Shown piece by piece: positions 54,742 through 63,999 of a DNA stretch of 64,000 bases. Source of the DNA: Symbiodinium natans. Its lineage: Eukaryota > Sar > Dinophyceae > Suessiales > Symbiodiniaceae. Under the pieces are notes generated by a model that had not been told where the DNA came from, ran no database searches, and worked only from the letters and a program-made list of their open reading frames with translations. The number at the start of each line of letters is the position of its first letter. Position 1 is the first letter of the stretch. Both the position numbers and the translations under genes were made by a program. The DNA is taken from NCBI GenBank assembly GCA_905221605.1, contig CAJNDS010000715.1:1-64000 (forward strand), in the 5' to 3' direction.

Positions 54742-56720
54742 TAAGATAGTATCGATAATACGCTGTTTTCTGGCCGTGGTCGGCCCCCTGCTGCTAAAGC
54801 AGATAAAACTCCAGCTTCGCTACGCGAGCTTTCGTGATTTGTGGCCGAACCTGAGCGGACTCCGGCCATTTTATTGGTGGGTTCAGGTTGAGCTTTCAGT
54901 CGTTTTTCAGTTGGTTATGCAGTTGCTTGCCCATGACTCCACACTCTGCCCTCATGCACTAGCTGCCACTAGCTGCCACTAGCTGCTGGCTGCGATTTTT
55001 TGAGCGGCCAAAATCGTGTAACAAGTTGCAACACTGTCTAACGTGGGAAACTTTAAGAAGGCATGGGTGTGCCATAATATTGCTTCCGCAGGCTCCTCCC
55101 TGTATCGGGCGCGCTCGGCCATGAGGGCTTCCTCCTCCAGTGAGCAAAGGTCCCCATCTAGAACCTCTCAGCCATCCCCTGCAGTGACTGAAGCTCTGCG
55201 GGTGCCCGTTGCAAAGTATAGTCAAGTACAGACAGGCCTGCAGTGGCCTGTCTTTTAAGCTTCATGCCCAATTGCAAGTGTATGCAAGAAGTCCTGCGCA
55301 TGCAGCTGGCCCTCCAGCTTCGCTATCGTGCTGGCCTCTTCAGCGGGGACTCTTACCATGGCGGGCTGCATCACCAAGGGGTGCTAGAGCGAAGGCATGA
55401 GCTGAGCTGAGACTCCGGCAGCAAACGTGGCCTCGCTTTCTGTTCGCGTCCGGACAATCTGGCAGTTGAGAAGCATCTGCTGTACCCTGCAAATTGGCAT
55501 TGGTGGAGCGTCAAGCAATGCCTGAGTGGAGGCCACAGACTCTGCCCCATTACGTGTTGATGGGGAGTCCGCGACCTGTCGTCAGGGCAGCTAGCTTACT
55601 GCTTGCTGCTACGGCAAGGCTATTTCACGGTAAGCGCCGAACTCAATGCAGAGCTAGTGATGGACTTTTACAGGGCCCAGAGCCTTCCCTAGGTCCTTGC
55701 CATGTGTTTGTGACTTTGTCTTGCCTCATCCGGTGCAATTGGTGCAGCGGGCTCAATTGATGCCATTGGCTGCTGGCCTTCAGCCTTCCAAGAAAGGTAT
55801 TTTCAATTAATCTTCACTTCCAGTGTGACCAGGCATGCTGCAACTGTGCAACGGCTCGCAGGTGAGACCAAACTCGTGCTGGATTCTTGCCTCGATCGCA
55901 GCTGGAGCTTGCTCTGCAGCGTCTTTGGAGGCCTGGTATGTCTCAACTACCCAAACGTCGCGCCATGGAAATCTCCCCGAATCCACGAAGTTCATCCCTG
56001 GTTTCCTGCGGCTGGGCTGAAGCCTCCTCTGCTTTCTTGGGCAGTCGGGGAACTGCCTTACAAGCAAGGGCAGCACGTCTGCAACACAGCACTGCATGGC
56101 GCAGGCGAGGCACGTTTGCTTAAGGCCCTACTTGCGTGTCTCATTGGAAAAAGGTGCTTTCATCACTTTCATCTGCATGCGGAATAACAGGTGTCAGCAA
56201 ACCCAAGGGCACCACATTTGGGCTCGGGTCGTACACCCGTCGAAGCAGTGACTTGTTGGCCGCCTTCAGTGCCCGGGGGCTGGGGACGTATCTTTGGGCC
56301 TTGCGCACATCAAGTCGGGATGCATTCAGGAAAGGCTGCATGCCGCATGCCGACGACATATAATCGAAATTTCCCTGAGCGCTATGCCTGCAACTCACGG
56401 ATCTCAGCCTCATGGGGCAAATGCAAGCCGCGTGACAAGAGCTGCTCTGCGGGGAGCCTGTTTGTGCCACCATGCGTCGCGGTCTCCCGGTTCTGCACCG
56501 GCCTCAGGACAGCGCATGGCATCAAGTAGACACAGCTCCCCCTCATGGACGGGGTGTCTCCGGGGCCTAGGCCTAGAGTGCTGGGGGGAAGCAGGGTTGT
56601 ATATAGTGGAATCACCAGTAAGAAAATGCCAAGCATGGCATTCGGGGAAGATCCGGCTCGGGAACCCATAGAAAAGGCAGAGTCTCCGAGCTCCAGCAAC
56701 AGTGGCGCAAGCAAGGATCA
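49860..56720 (-). CDS. second multi-exon coiled-coil locus (span)
   Basis: A second series of short minus-strand coiled-coil exons, each 45-160 bases, with introns of 100-600 bases. Besides the exons listed separately: ALIQALKKEQEAC near 50.1 kb, DPLVRQRDVDAVMRLRQMKE near 50.57 kb, VQEATAKAKEAERTMHSRQ near 53.27 kb, TELVEEAKQVDVKTG near 53.35 kb, and PHEAEIRELQA near 56.4 kb. Composition is like the 23.75-38.9 kb locus, but the gene starting at 49040 lies between them, so they are treated as separate. No catalytic domain seen. Confidence 0.45.
50935..51012 (-). CDS. coiled-coil exon
   Basis: Reads GAHIQELETQLANLSGQLKV. Heptad text. Part of the 49.9-56.7 kb locus. Confidence 0.55.
51025..51100 (-). 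CDS. coiled-coil exon
   Basis: Reads ARKARSRNAEIVKKDEDLLL, then QDNFRMS. Only a short intron separates it from the exon at 50935. Confidence 0.5.
51180..51345 (-). CDS. coiled-coil exon
   Basis: Reads LSQRAQGARLSRLHKYSQAL, LKELADLSTEASQATVRVSV. An A/T-rich CTTTTTTTTTCAG at about 51336-51345 marks a good acceptor. Confidence 0.6.
51530..51611 (-). CDS. coiled-coil exon
   Basis: Reads LQAASSELELALAFERSAAK, then EEREARAGKATQR. Strongly charged helix. Confidence 0.6.
51945..52090 (-). CDS. coiled-coil exon
   Basis: Reads TETLEEWSLEHALAETTSVM, then RNLRRRETRSIATSFSVWKS. Same locus. Confidence 0.55.
52590..52790 (-). CDS. exon of the coiled-coil locus
   Basis: Reads KGILGELGCWIRRSRCDTST, RLSPRRPELLPQKRSVAPID and IRKSASVLRHRLEMMSSLN. 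Two frames may be joined here. Confidence 0.4.
53530..53630 (-). CDS. coiled-coil exon
   Basis: Reads TSDQERKRLRRDAAKKVAEL, then QAAEGS. Clear coding text. Downstream lies a degenerate CATGTTGCCTCA repeat (53410-53530). Confidence 0.65.
53880..53960. repeat. ATACCGAG-type short tandem repeat
   Basis: Imperfect repetition of GTACCGAGCGTACCGAACGC, ATACCGAGCATTCCGACGTA and ATACCGAGTATGCCGAC. An old 8-10-bp unit array. Confidence 0.6.
54592..54738. repeat. three-copy unit ending in long poly-C tracts
   Basis: A unit GATATATCAATTTA followed by a C tract and GGAATTCGTGT occurs three times (about 54593, 54649 and 54692). The C tracts grow from about 18 (interrupted) to 16 (54663-54678) to 32 (54707-54738). 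Confidence 0.9.
55078..55147 (-). CDS. coiled-coil exon
   Basis: Reads SLEEEALMAERARYREEPAE followed by AI. A Glu/Arg-rich helix. Confidence 0.6.
55260..55345 (-). CDS. coiled-coil exon
   Basis: Reads PAEEASTIAKLEGQLHAQDF, then LHTLAIG. Clear coding text. Confidence 0.6.
55395..55485 (-). CDS. coiled-coil exon
   Basis: Reads QMLLNCQIVRTRTESEATFA, then AGVSAQLM. Same locus. Confidence 0.55.
55850..55940 (-). CDS. exon of the coiled-coil locus
   Basis: Reads SKDAAEQAPAAIEARIQHEF in one frame and LQSKLQLRSRQESSTSLVSP in another. Either could be real. A GGTGTGA-type donor was not fixed. Confidence 0.4.
56200..56345 (-). CDS. exon, unknown protein
   Basis: Reads RKAQRYVPSPRALKAANKSL, then LRRVYDPSPNVVPLGLLTPV. 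Protein-like and less coiled. It may belong to the same gene as the neighbouring coil exons. Confidence 0.5.
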
Positions 56721-56886
56721 GTGAAGATGGCACCCTCATACAAACATATACAAAGTCTAGGCATCTGTGATTGGTCGCGCGAGTCTACACCGGTTTGACC
56801 TCCAACTATGTTTGCCACCAAGCACGAGGCCACGAGGAGAAGGCGAGAGCCACGAACGGAAGGGTCTGGCGTCTTCTCCTAGCGGC

Positions 56887-57156
56887 TCAGCGGTAACGCT
56901 TTATGAATTCGAACTGAGCTCGATCCACCGCAGCTCCGCTGGACTTCAGGTAGGTATAGTATAGTTGTGAAGAGGCGTAACAGTTGTGGCCCACGCCTGT
57001 CGCCTTTCGGGGCTGGGTGGCACCAGTGGCGGTGGATTCCTTGGTGCAAAACACGTGCGAAACCTTCCACACCTTTACTCCACGCAGCAGCAAAGCCCAA
57101 AGGCAGGCAAAGCACTTCGTGAAAGGACGCGTCAGCGTGCCTGTGATGGTGCTCAT
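56887..57156 (-). CDS. possible first exon, unknown protein
   Basis: ATG at 57156 opens MSTITGTLTRPFTKCFACLW, then KVWKVSHVFCTKESTATGAT, GVGHNCYASSQLYYTYLKSS and GAAVDRAQFEFIKRYR to the stop. 89 codons with a short hydrophobic patch near the start. It could be a complete small protein or the 5' exon of the coiled-coil locus. Confidence 0.5.
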   Translation of the reverse strand: MSTITGTLTRPFTKCFACLWALLLRGVKVWKVSHVFCTKESTATGATQPRKATGVGHNCYASSQLYYTYLKSSGAAVDRAQFEFIKRYR

Positions 57157-57269
57157 CGCACTTCACCTGTCGTCAACTTCAGGTTATTCTGTATTGGTCG
57201 GTGAATAATACCAGGACCAACCAGGACCGTATGGCAAAGCTCACTTGAAGGGAAATTGTTCAAACGACT

Positions 57270-57465
57270 AGTCTGACAGTGTGCAGGTCGAGTGCACATA
57301 TTCCGCACATATTCCGTGCAGCTTTAAGATACCGGTTGTCCAAACTTCTTCCTTTCATACTGTAGCAATCGCGCAACGATGATCCATGCGACGGCTGGCC
57401 ATCAGCTGGCGTGGCTTCCATGGAGGCCGCCGTCCATTGCAAGCGCAAGTCTCGACAGCAGGCTA
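57270..57465 (-). CDS. exon, unknown protein
   Basis: Reads CCRDLRLQWTAASMEATPAD, SHGSSLRDCYSMKGRSLDNR and YLKAARNMCGICALDLHTV. Good coding text. A CxxC pair is present. Confidence 0.5.
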
Positions 57466-57989
57466 GATGAGCTTGATTAGGCTTCATGGGGCTTTAGTTC
57501 ACAAGCTACCTGCAAGATAAGTCATCACACTTCAGGGCCGCAACATTGGCATTGGTAACATGTTAGCTGAACAGCGCTGGTCAGACGCCAAACTCGGTTG
57601 CGCAGCCATCGAACCCTAAAACTCTTAAAAGTATGTTCAAGCTATGAGCCGACAATGTCAACGATAAGACAAAGCCCATGGCCCATGACACCCTACGGCC
57701 GCCCCTTCTTGATCGACCTGTCACTGTACTGAATGATACTTTAAACAGTCTCAATAGCCATATTCATCCATCACTATACAGAAGCAAGGACATCAAGCAC
57801 AGAAAAAATACCAGAAGCGCAACTGGATGAACACAAGCAGCTTCATTACACCCTTGTGGGCACAGTGTCTGACAACCTGCTGAGGTACCTTTTTAGCATG
57901 TCGATGGCCAATGCTTCTACAGATCTAGCTACCATGTGGCACTGCGCGGTGAGAAATGTGTATTGTCCGAAGGTGATGTGCCACGATTG

Positions 57990-58240
57990 CGTGGGACAAC
58001 TCAGACTGAAGGTTCTGCTGCAGTTGGAGACGCGGGCAGCGGCTCCTGAACAAAAATCGGGCCACGAATCAACAGATCCTTTAAATCCCGCGAGAGACTC
58101 GCACGATTCTCCAAGTAGCCCACTTCAGTCACTTCGGCAGCTTCAAGAGCAGGCTGCGCAGGCTGCTGCGCAGGCTGCTGCGCAGGCTGTGCTGCGGGCT
58201 GTGCAGGTTCGGCAGCACCTTGAAGATTCACCAACATGCA
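57990..58240 (-). CDS. exon with Gln/Pro/Ala repeat
   Basis: Reads NLQGAAEPAQPAAQPAQQPA, then ALEAAEVTEVGYLENRASLS and DLLIRGPIFVQEPLPASPTA. The PAQQ repeat is encoded by a CAGGCTGCTGCG minisatellite at 58150-58198. Probably part of the PAS-domain gene. Confidence 0.55.
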
Positions 58241-58559
58241 ACACAGCGCCACATCACACCTTAGAATCTTGTGTCGCTGAGTCTGGGCTCTTGGCTTGAG
58301 TCTTTTGTGGCAAGAGGGTCTGGGACCTCAATTGCCCAAAGGAGTCCAAGAGCGACGGATGTCAATGTCAGGGTTCTCCGGGATCCCTCAATGGCACACA
58401 AGTTAAGCCAGTTAAGCGGCACTACCAGCCATCATCAAACATTGGCCAGGACGCACAAGATCCTGAGACTGATCAGGGCTGGGAAGGGTCAACTCACAAA
58501 GCGTTAGAGTCAAGTCCCGGCTCTTTGAAGTTTCTTTCTTGCTTGTATCATGTGGTGAC

Positions 58560-58765
58560 ATTGCAAGAGAAGCCTGCGGGCATCGGCGGAAACATGAAGA
58601 CACTTGAAAGGCGCCTTGATTTCCTGCCAAGTTGGCTCGTTCATTGTCGGCGAGGAGTCCTCATTGATAGGGAGCCTGGCAAGTTCTCGGCAAGTCTTCG
58701 GCCTTATGATGTGGAGCTGGATATGACAGTTGGCGTCTTCCTGGCACCAACGACATGCGATTTGA
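58560..58765 (-). CDS. exon, unknown protein
   Basis: Reads CRWCQEDANCHIQLHIIRPK, TCRELARLPINEDSSPTMNE and FKCLHVSADARRLLLQC. Cys/His-containing. It may continue the exon at 58.83-58.97 kb. Confidence 0.55.
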
Positions 58766-58829
58766 CCTTGAGTTACCTTCACAGGCCTTCGGCCACCCAG
58801 GATCAACGTCTGTCGAATCGCGGGTACAC

Positions 58830-58965
58830 CTGCACACTTTGACACAACAGAAGTAGTCGGGATTAGTCGGGACTGAGGGTGCACAGGCATTGACGACAGC
58901 GCCTGTCACCCGATGAATGTGAGCTCGAAGCTCACTGATGGAGGAGAAGTCATCCAAGTTAACAG
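58830..58965 (-). CDS. exon, unknown protein
   Basis: Reads LDDFSSISELRAHIHRVTGA, then VVNACAPSVPTNPDYFCCVK. A TGTGCAGGTGTACC at the end offers a GT donor. Probably the PAS-domain gene. Confidence 0.55.
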
Positions 58966-60109
58966 AGAATGACTGGCCCGACCTGACTCAACCACCGCAT
59001 CGAACATAAACGGTCGGACAAGTGCGTCAGCAAGAAACATTCAAATAAAGGTCCCGAAGACATTCGTTTTTATACTCGACCGACAAATCCGACAGGAGTC
59101 TGAGGCGAGCCATGGCTTTCGATGCGTCGAGAAGGCTTCAGCATGCAACTAGACCCTACCCAACCAAATCATACTAAATGCACACAAGAAGTTGTAAAGA
59201 CACCACGTCATGATTGATGCCTCTCAGTCATGCAGGGGACACTGAGGTCACAGCCATCGCAGCTTCACGGTGGGAGGTCCGACACGTGCCTCGTCAATGG
59301 CGGCACCAAACAAGCCTGCGGATGTCTGCGGCTACCGTTCCACCAACCCTGCCTTCCTCTGCACAGGCAGGGGAGCCTACAGGGACGTCGGAGTTCACAG
59401 CATATCGCAGCATGTCAGGCCGTTTCTTTGCACATGGCACATCATGGCACTGCCCACGGCTGAGCAAACGACTCCAGGTGCAAGCTGCCTGACAGAGCTG
59501 AGAGTACGTCAGTTAGCGGGCCATTTACGCCTTAGGACAACACACCCCGCCTTGCGGGTACCCCCCCATACTTCGATCCCCGTGCTGGCGAGATGGCCTT
59601 AAGTCCGCATGAGTCCACATGCCGGAGTGTCCTGGATGTCAACCTCTGACACCTATCTGAGAGGCTCACGTCGGGCAGACGGCTCTTCTTTGGTGACAGG
59701 TTAAAAGGATTCGCACCTGAGCACTGACGCCCTTCTTGACCAAGGGACCATATGCCACTGTGCCACAGCTTAAGGAGCACAGGACCTTTCCAAGCCATTC
59801 AAAACTACTTAGGCCCTAGCTCCAGTCATGCGGGGCTCCGGGCACGAAGTCCTGGCAGGACTCTCAAACCAAAAGTTTCGAATGGCCTTCATATTTTGCA
59901 TGTGCTCCTCGCTGGCAGATCTTGCCGGACTGCTGTTGCAAACGCCAACCTTCCGGCAGGGTCTCTGAGCAAACTTGCATAAACTTGCAGAAAAGGCCCG
60001 AGTTCCGCTGAAGCCTCAGACATCCCCTCGTCATTGGACGTGGAGCTATGCTCTGAGCCTTACAATGGTTTGACGTCACTCCTACTTACCTAACACAGAA
60101 GCGTCGGCG

Positions 60110-60210
60110 TTGTCTCGGGCCAGAACTGGAGCATCGGCTTTCGCTGTCGTCGGCCATGGAATTTTCAGCCTCCGAGCCTGACCCACTCTGCTCAATCATC
60201 CAGGTAAGGC
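60110..60210 (-). CDS. acidic Ser-rich exon
   Basis: Reads IEQSGSGSEAENSMADDSES, then RCSSSGPRQ. Disordered, acidic linker text. Confidence 0.5.
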
Positions 60211-60339
60211 AGCCAAAGGACCAAAGGTATTTAGATTCATGTACAAGTAAATTCGAGATGCGGTATGCACTCTTCGAAGGAGATTGAATAGGAAGATGCA
60301 CCTATACGCGTATGGGGTTTCACTTCGCAAGGCCTCTGT

Positions 60340-60415
60340 CGGACATGTCCGAGACGGACCGGGCATCATCGTCATCTTCAAACTCACCATGCAAGTCCTG
60401 CCCCACAGACCGCCA
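60340..60415 (-). CDS. acidic exon
   Basis: Reads GQDLHGEFEDDDDARSVSDM, then SDRGLAK to a stop. It matches the acidic exon at 60110 in style and likely precedes it. Confidence 0.5.
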
Positions 60416-60559
60416 GACAAGGACCATGCCGATGTTGTTGCCACTGCATGCTCATGTGATTCTATTTGTTTTCTTATCGTTCAGGTCCAATGAGGGTGGT
60501 CATCACATCTCACAGGCTCAGATGCAAGACAGCATTCTGAACTCTGGCTTCAGACAAAA

Positions 60560-60640
60560 TCGGCATTCCAGCTCCTCGGGAATGCTTGAGAGCGAGTGCG
60601 AGGATGCGATGGGATCAGATGTACGTGACCTGACTGAGGT
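60560..60640 (-). CDS. exon with CRFC motif
   Basis: Reads SDPIASSHSLSSIPEELECR, then FCLKPEFRMLSC. A CxxC knuckle follows a Ser-rich lead. Zinc binding is possible but unproven. Confidence 0.5.
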
Positions 60641-60684
60641 TCGCAGCAGATTCACTCTGATTTACTCATCATAAGTACAAAACT

Positions 60685-61285
60685 TCACGAACTAGGCCGA
60701 AACAGCAAACACGCACTAACATTCACTGCGTAAACTGCGGTGCGCCTGGGATGAAGCGATCGTTGATGCACGTTGCGTAGATTCCGTGATGGACGCCGGT
60801 GCGATCGCTTGAGGCCGGATTTCAGCCGTGCCAAGTCTTCGAGGGTCAGCACTGGGTTCGGCTTCGCCACATCCCACAGGACAGAGACATTCTCATCAGA
60901 GGCGGTAACCTGCATGCGAATGCCCATCATGCACTCGTTGGGATTCTCTTGGTCCGCTGACAGCAGGAAGCACTGCGCCGGAGTGTCTCGCTGATTTCCG
61001 GGTCGCAGCAAGTGCAGGGTTCGGCCACGTTCGAATCCCTTGAAGGTCACCTCGTTGAATGCCTCCTTCAGGGAGACGGTGTCTTCTGGCTTGATGAGCT
61101 GCAGCAGCGGGTGGTGCGACTGCAGCTTGCATCCAAAGACCTTTTCCTCGCCCCAGGCATTCAGCACCCGATATTCTTGTGTATCCACTAGCAACGTGGC
61201 GTCGAAGACCATGTGGCACATGCGGCTCCACCACTTTTGCCACCTGATTAGGGTTGCAGACTGCTCCCATTCTTGTGCATCATCT
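60685..61285 (-). CDS. PAS-like domain exon
   Basis: After the acceptor CTGTAG at 61286 the exon reads DDAQEWEQSATLIRWQKWWS, then MCHMVFDATLLVDTQEYRVL, NAWGEEKVFGCKLQSHHPLL, LIKPEDTVSLKEAFNEVTFK and LLSADQENPNECMMGIRMQV. The order (target-like FDATLLVD strand, helix with VFG, PLLQLIKPED, then beta strands ending MGIRMQVTA) fits a PAS fold of about 110 residues. PAS domains bind small ligands or partner proteins. The ligand here is unknown. The 3' end of the exon lies before the stop at 60685. Downstream exons are acidic and Ser-rich. The tryptophan-rich helix before the domain is notable. Confidence 0.65.
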
Positions 61286-61744
61286 CTACAGCTCGTCTAC
61301 ACTGCAGCCGAACTTCAGCTTAAAGAGAATGATGGGCTACCAGGCACCGTAACTTAAACTATCTCGCTCCTGTCAGCGGGCACATCTCAGTCCAAAGTCC
61401 ACAACAAGGCCCCTGCTCACCTTCGTTCAGAGGAATCCAGTGCCCTTTTGAGTGACACTTGAGTGGGCTCTGATTCAGTCGGATTCAGATGTAACTTTCG
61501 TAATGCTTGGCTTTTGGTCCTGCTCAGGCCTGTTGCAGCAACCTGGAGAACCACGCTCATAAAGACAACACAGGCTCAGTGTCGCAGCCTGTTTCCACAT
61601 GGATTTCTTGCTTTGGGGCTTTCCCTCAACCTTTGGCCCGGCGTTCAGTCCTGCTCTGGATCCGACAGCATTGTTGTTAGCCTTTAGAAAGCCAGCGCCC
61701 TCAAACACTTCGATAAAGGCACCCTCTACAGCTCTTGCGCGCTC

Positions 61745-62010
61745 TTGTGCAGTGATGCCTGTCGCCCATGACTTTGTCAATGAGCATCGAAGTGACTTCC
61801 TGCATGGAGCCGGTGACCTCAAATTGGCTGCCAAGGGTGCACTCCTGGATGAGGTGCCCCTGCACCTGGCACGGACAGGGCTTCTACAATCGATGCACTG
61901 TCGACATCCTTCTATGAAGCGGAGAGGCCTTGTACCACTTCACACTCCCATTGGGAGCCTCGAAGCAGAACTCGTACCCAAAGTCTGTGGTTACCTGAGG
62001 AGCATGTAGA
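61745..62010 (-). CDS. exon region, unknown protein
   Basis: Two consecutive frames: TDFGYEFCFEAPNGSVKWYK, then ASPLHRRMSTVHRL before a stop, and CQVQGHLIQECTLGSQFEVT, then GSMQEVTSMLIDKVMG. A short intron around 61.87 kb would join them. They may be 5' exons of the PAS gene. Confidence 0.5.
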
Positions 62011-62219
62011 GCCGGAGGAGTTAACAGTTAAAACAGCTCAAACATTTGCAGAACGCATGGGTTCTGGAACTTGTAACTTGCAGCAAGTTAAGCCGCCGAA
62101 ATACAATCTCAGTGCTGGCACCCAGCTTTTCCGGCGGTGCATGGACCCCTTCCTGTACTCCTTTTCGTCGCATCCAAAAGTTTTGGCCTCGGGCGAACTG
62201 CATTGAGGGGAGCCCGAGT

Positions 62220-62325
62220 ATATATATATGTATATACACACACATTATATACTTTATCTTGTTTTGCTTTGTTTTCTGATTTTATTCTATTTATTTACTG
62301 TATATATATATATATATGTAAGAGG
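62220..62325. repeat. AT-rich (TA)n region
   Basis: TATATATATATGTATATACA near 62220 and a second TATATATATATATATATG run near 62300, separated by T-rich DNA. No gene. Confidence 0.85.
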
Positions 62326-62350
62326 AACCTTTGTGTATAATATGATGATT

Positions 62351-62580
62351 CGGTTTGGGGTTTAGGGTTTAGGGATAAGGTTTAGTAAGTTTAGGCTTCA
62401 GGGCTTAGGATCGGTGCGTTTTTCTTTGCTCCTAAACCCCTGAGGTGCTGAGGGCGCCTTAAACCCTTAAGCCCGAAGCCCTAAACCTCAAGCCCAACAA
62501 AGTTGCTAGCCCGCACACTTACTGTGGGTCAGGAGGGAATCGGGGAATAATGTGCTGCACGTTTGGGGGTTTAGGGTTTA
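62351..62580. repeat. telomere-like repeats in opposed orientation
   Basis: G-strand GGTTTAGGGTTTAGGG type units at 62352-62395 face C-strand CCTAAACCCC, CCTTAAACCCTTAAGCCC and CCCTAAACCTCAAGCCC at 62430-62492. A last GGGGTTTAGGGTTTA sits at 62565-62579. Confidence 0.8.
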
Positions 62581-62937
62581 TGGCGGTCCGAAGATCCGCC
62601 AGGGCTCTCGCTACCCCCATTCAATGCAGCCATGGCTCAGCAATGAGGCACAAAGCGTGCGATTCCTTTTCCACAAACCGAACTGCAATCTTGTGTGTCG
62701 TGCTGCTATGCTGTGACGCCAATCGGCATGCTGTGACTTCCCTTTCCGGGATGTTTTTCGGCTCTTTGAGCCTCTGTGCCTGCGACGGTCGCGGTCCCGA
62801 CGAAGTCACCTCAGCATCAACACCCCTCCTTGGGCCCTCCGTCAGGGGGTGCCCACTTCTCATGAACCCCTGTTTGTCGGGGAGCTGAGGCATTCCTATG
62901 CCCTCCAGGCAATAGGAGAAAACGTGCATTCAATTTG

Positions 62938-63531
62938 CTATCCTGCACCGGCTGCTCTCAAGGAATTTCCATCACCATCCTTGCAACACATGCAAAGGTT
63001 TCTCGTCGTCACATTCGAAGCATTCCTCAGGCCCCAGCAATTTCGGTACCTGTGATAGCAGTCGCCCGAGCCAGCGATATAAAACGGTCCATCATAGGGG
63101 ACTTGCGTCACCCGTAGGATCTGTTTCTCGAACGCCGGCAGGGTCTGAACTTCTGCATCCTGTACTTGAGGTTTCCTTGGGGTAGGCGGCGATGTACTCG
63201 CCCTTGGTGTTGTGGTTGTAGGCAGCTGTTCCGGGAAGTGACGGGAGGCCAAACTGCGAAGCCGATCTTCTTCTTGGGTGGTCCTCGCCCTAGCCAACAA
63301 TGCCAAAATCTCCCGGTGCTCCTCCTTGTCCTTGGCCTTGATGCTCATCGCCTTCAGCTCAACCATCTGCTTTGCCGAACCCTTCATGCACTCCCAAACA
63401 GCGACCACAGCAACGGTTAGTAGGAGAAACAGCATCCACATCTCCCAGTCTGAAGCCAGAGCTTCCTTTATGCTCGCAGACGTCGTAGCAGGGGCAGTTG
63501 CTTCACCCTTGGGCACCACAAACCAACCCAC
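62938..63531 (-). pseudogene. C-terminal module of a Copia-type element: membrane segment plus Cys/His cluster
   Basis: The frame reads VVPKGEATAPATTSASIKEA, then EMWMLFLLLTVAVVAVWECM, a single membrane helix. A charged coiled-coil stretch follows (KAKDKEEHREILALLARART), then a Pro/Thr linker and a cluster C-x-H-x4-C, with C-x-C-C later (CYHRYRNCWGLRN and LCMCCKDG). It is out of frame with the RNase H part upstream. The cluster may bind zinc (inference). The track start is a GTG. No real start is expected. Confidence 0.6.
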
Positions 63532-63999
63532 AACTAGTCATTAGCTGGATCACCCTTTTCAGAGCCTGGGATGCTTGTGATGTGCTGTCTGTTGCTGCTG
63601 CTTCTTGTGCTTTCGCTTCTGCTGTTGCTGTTGCCGTCGGGGTACTCTCTGACGTTTCATCCTCCACACTGAAGACTGCCACCTTCGTGTCCTCCTTGAG
63701 CCTCAAGCCCCAAAGACCCATGATCTCTCTCATCCTCGCCGATGAAGGCCCGGCTGGTGTTGGAGCACCAGTTCGCCCCTTTGCACCTCCTCCCTTATCC
63801 AGTTGTAGCGAAGCTTCAAATGTCTTGTTCTCCACGATCCTCCTTCATCCCCACTTAATACGGAGATCGCCGATGTACTATCGATCTTGATCACCAGCCG
63901 CTTGGGAAAGATGCCCAGGTCATTCAGGGTGGTCTGCACCGCCTTGAGCATCTGTGCCCCTTCAGTGATTGCAACGACCTCCGCCTCAGCAGAGGACAG
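63503..63999 (-). pseudogene. Ty1/Copia RNase H end, frame-broken
   Basis: From the window edge the frame reads LSSAEAEVVAITEGAQMLKA, LVIKIDSTSAISVLSGDEGG, RTRHLKLRYNWIREEVQRGE and LVLQHQPG, then a stop at 63730. The LSSAEAE, D-S-x-S-A-I and R-H-L-x-x-R-Y motifs are diagnostic of Copia RNase H. Another frame continues with ARMREIMGLWGLRL, down to a stop at 63503. A second frame change near 63535 leads into the module at 62938-63531. The 5' part of the element lies beyond the window. Confidence 0.8.
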
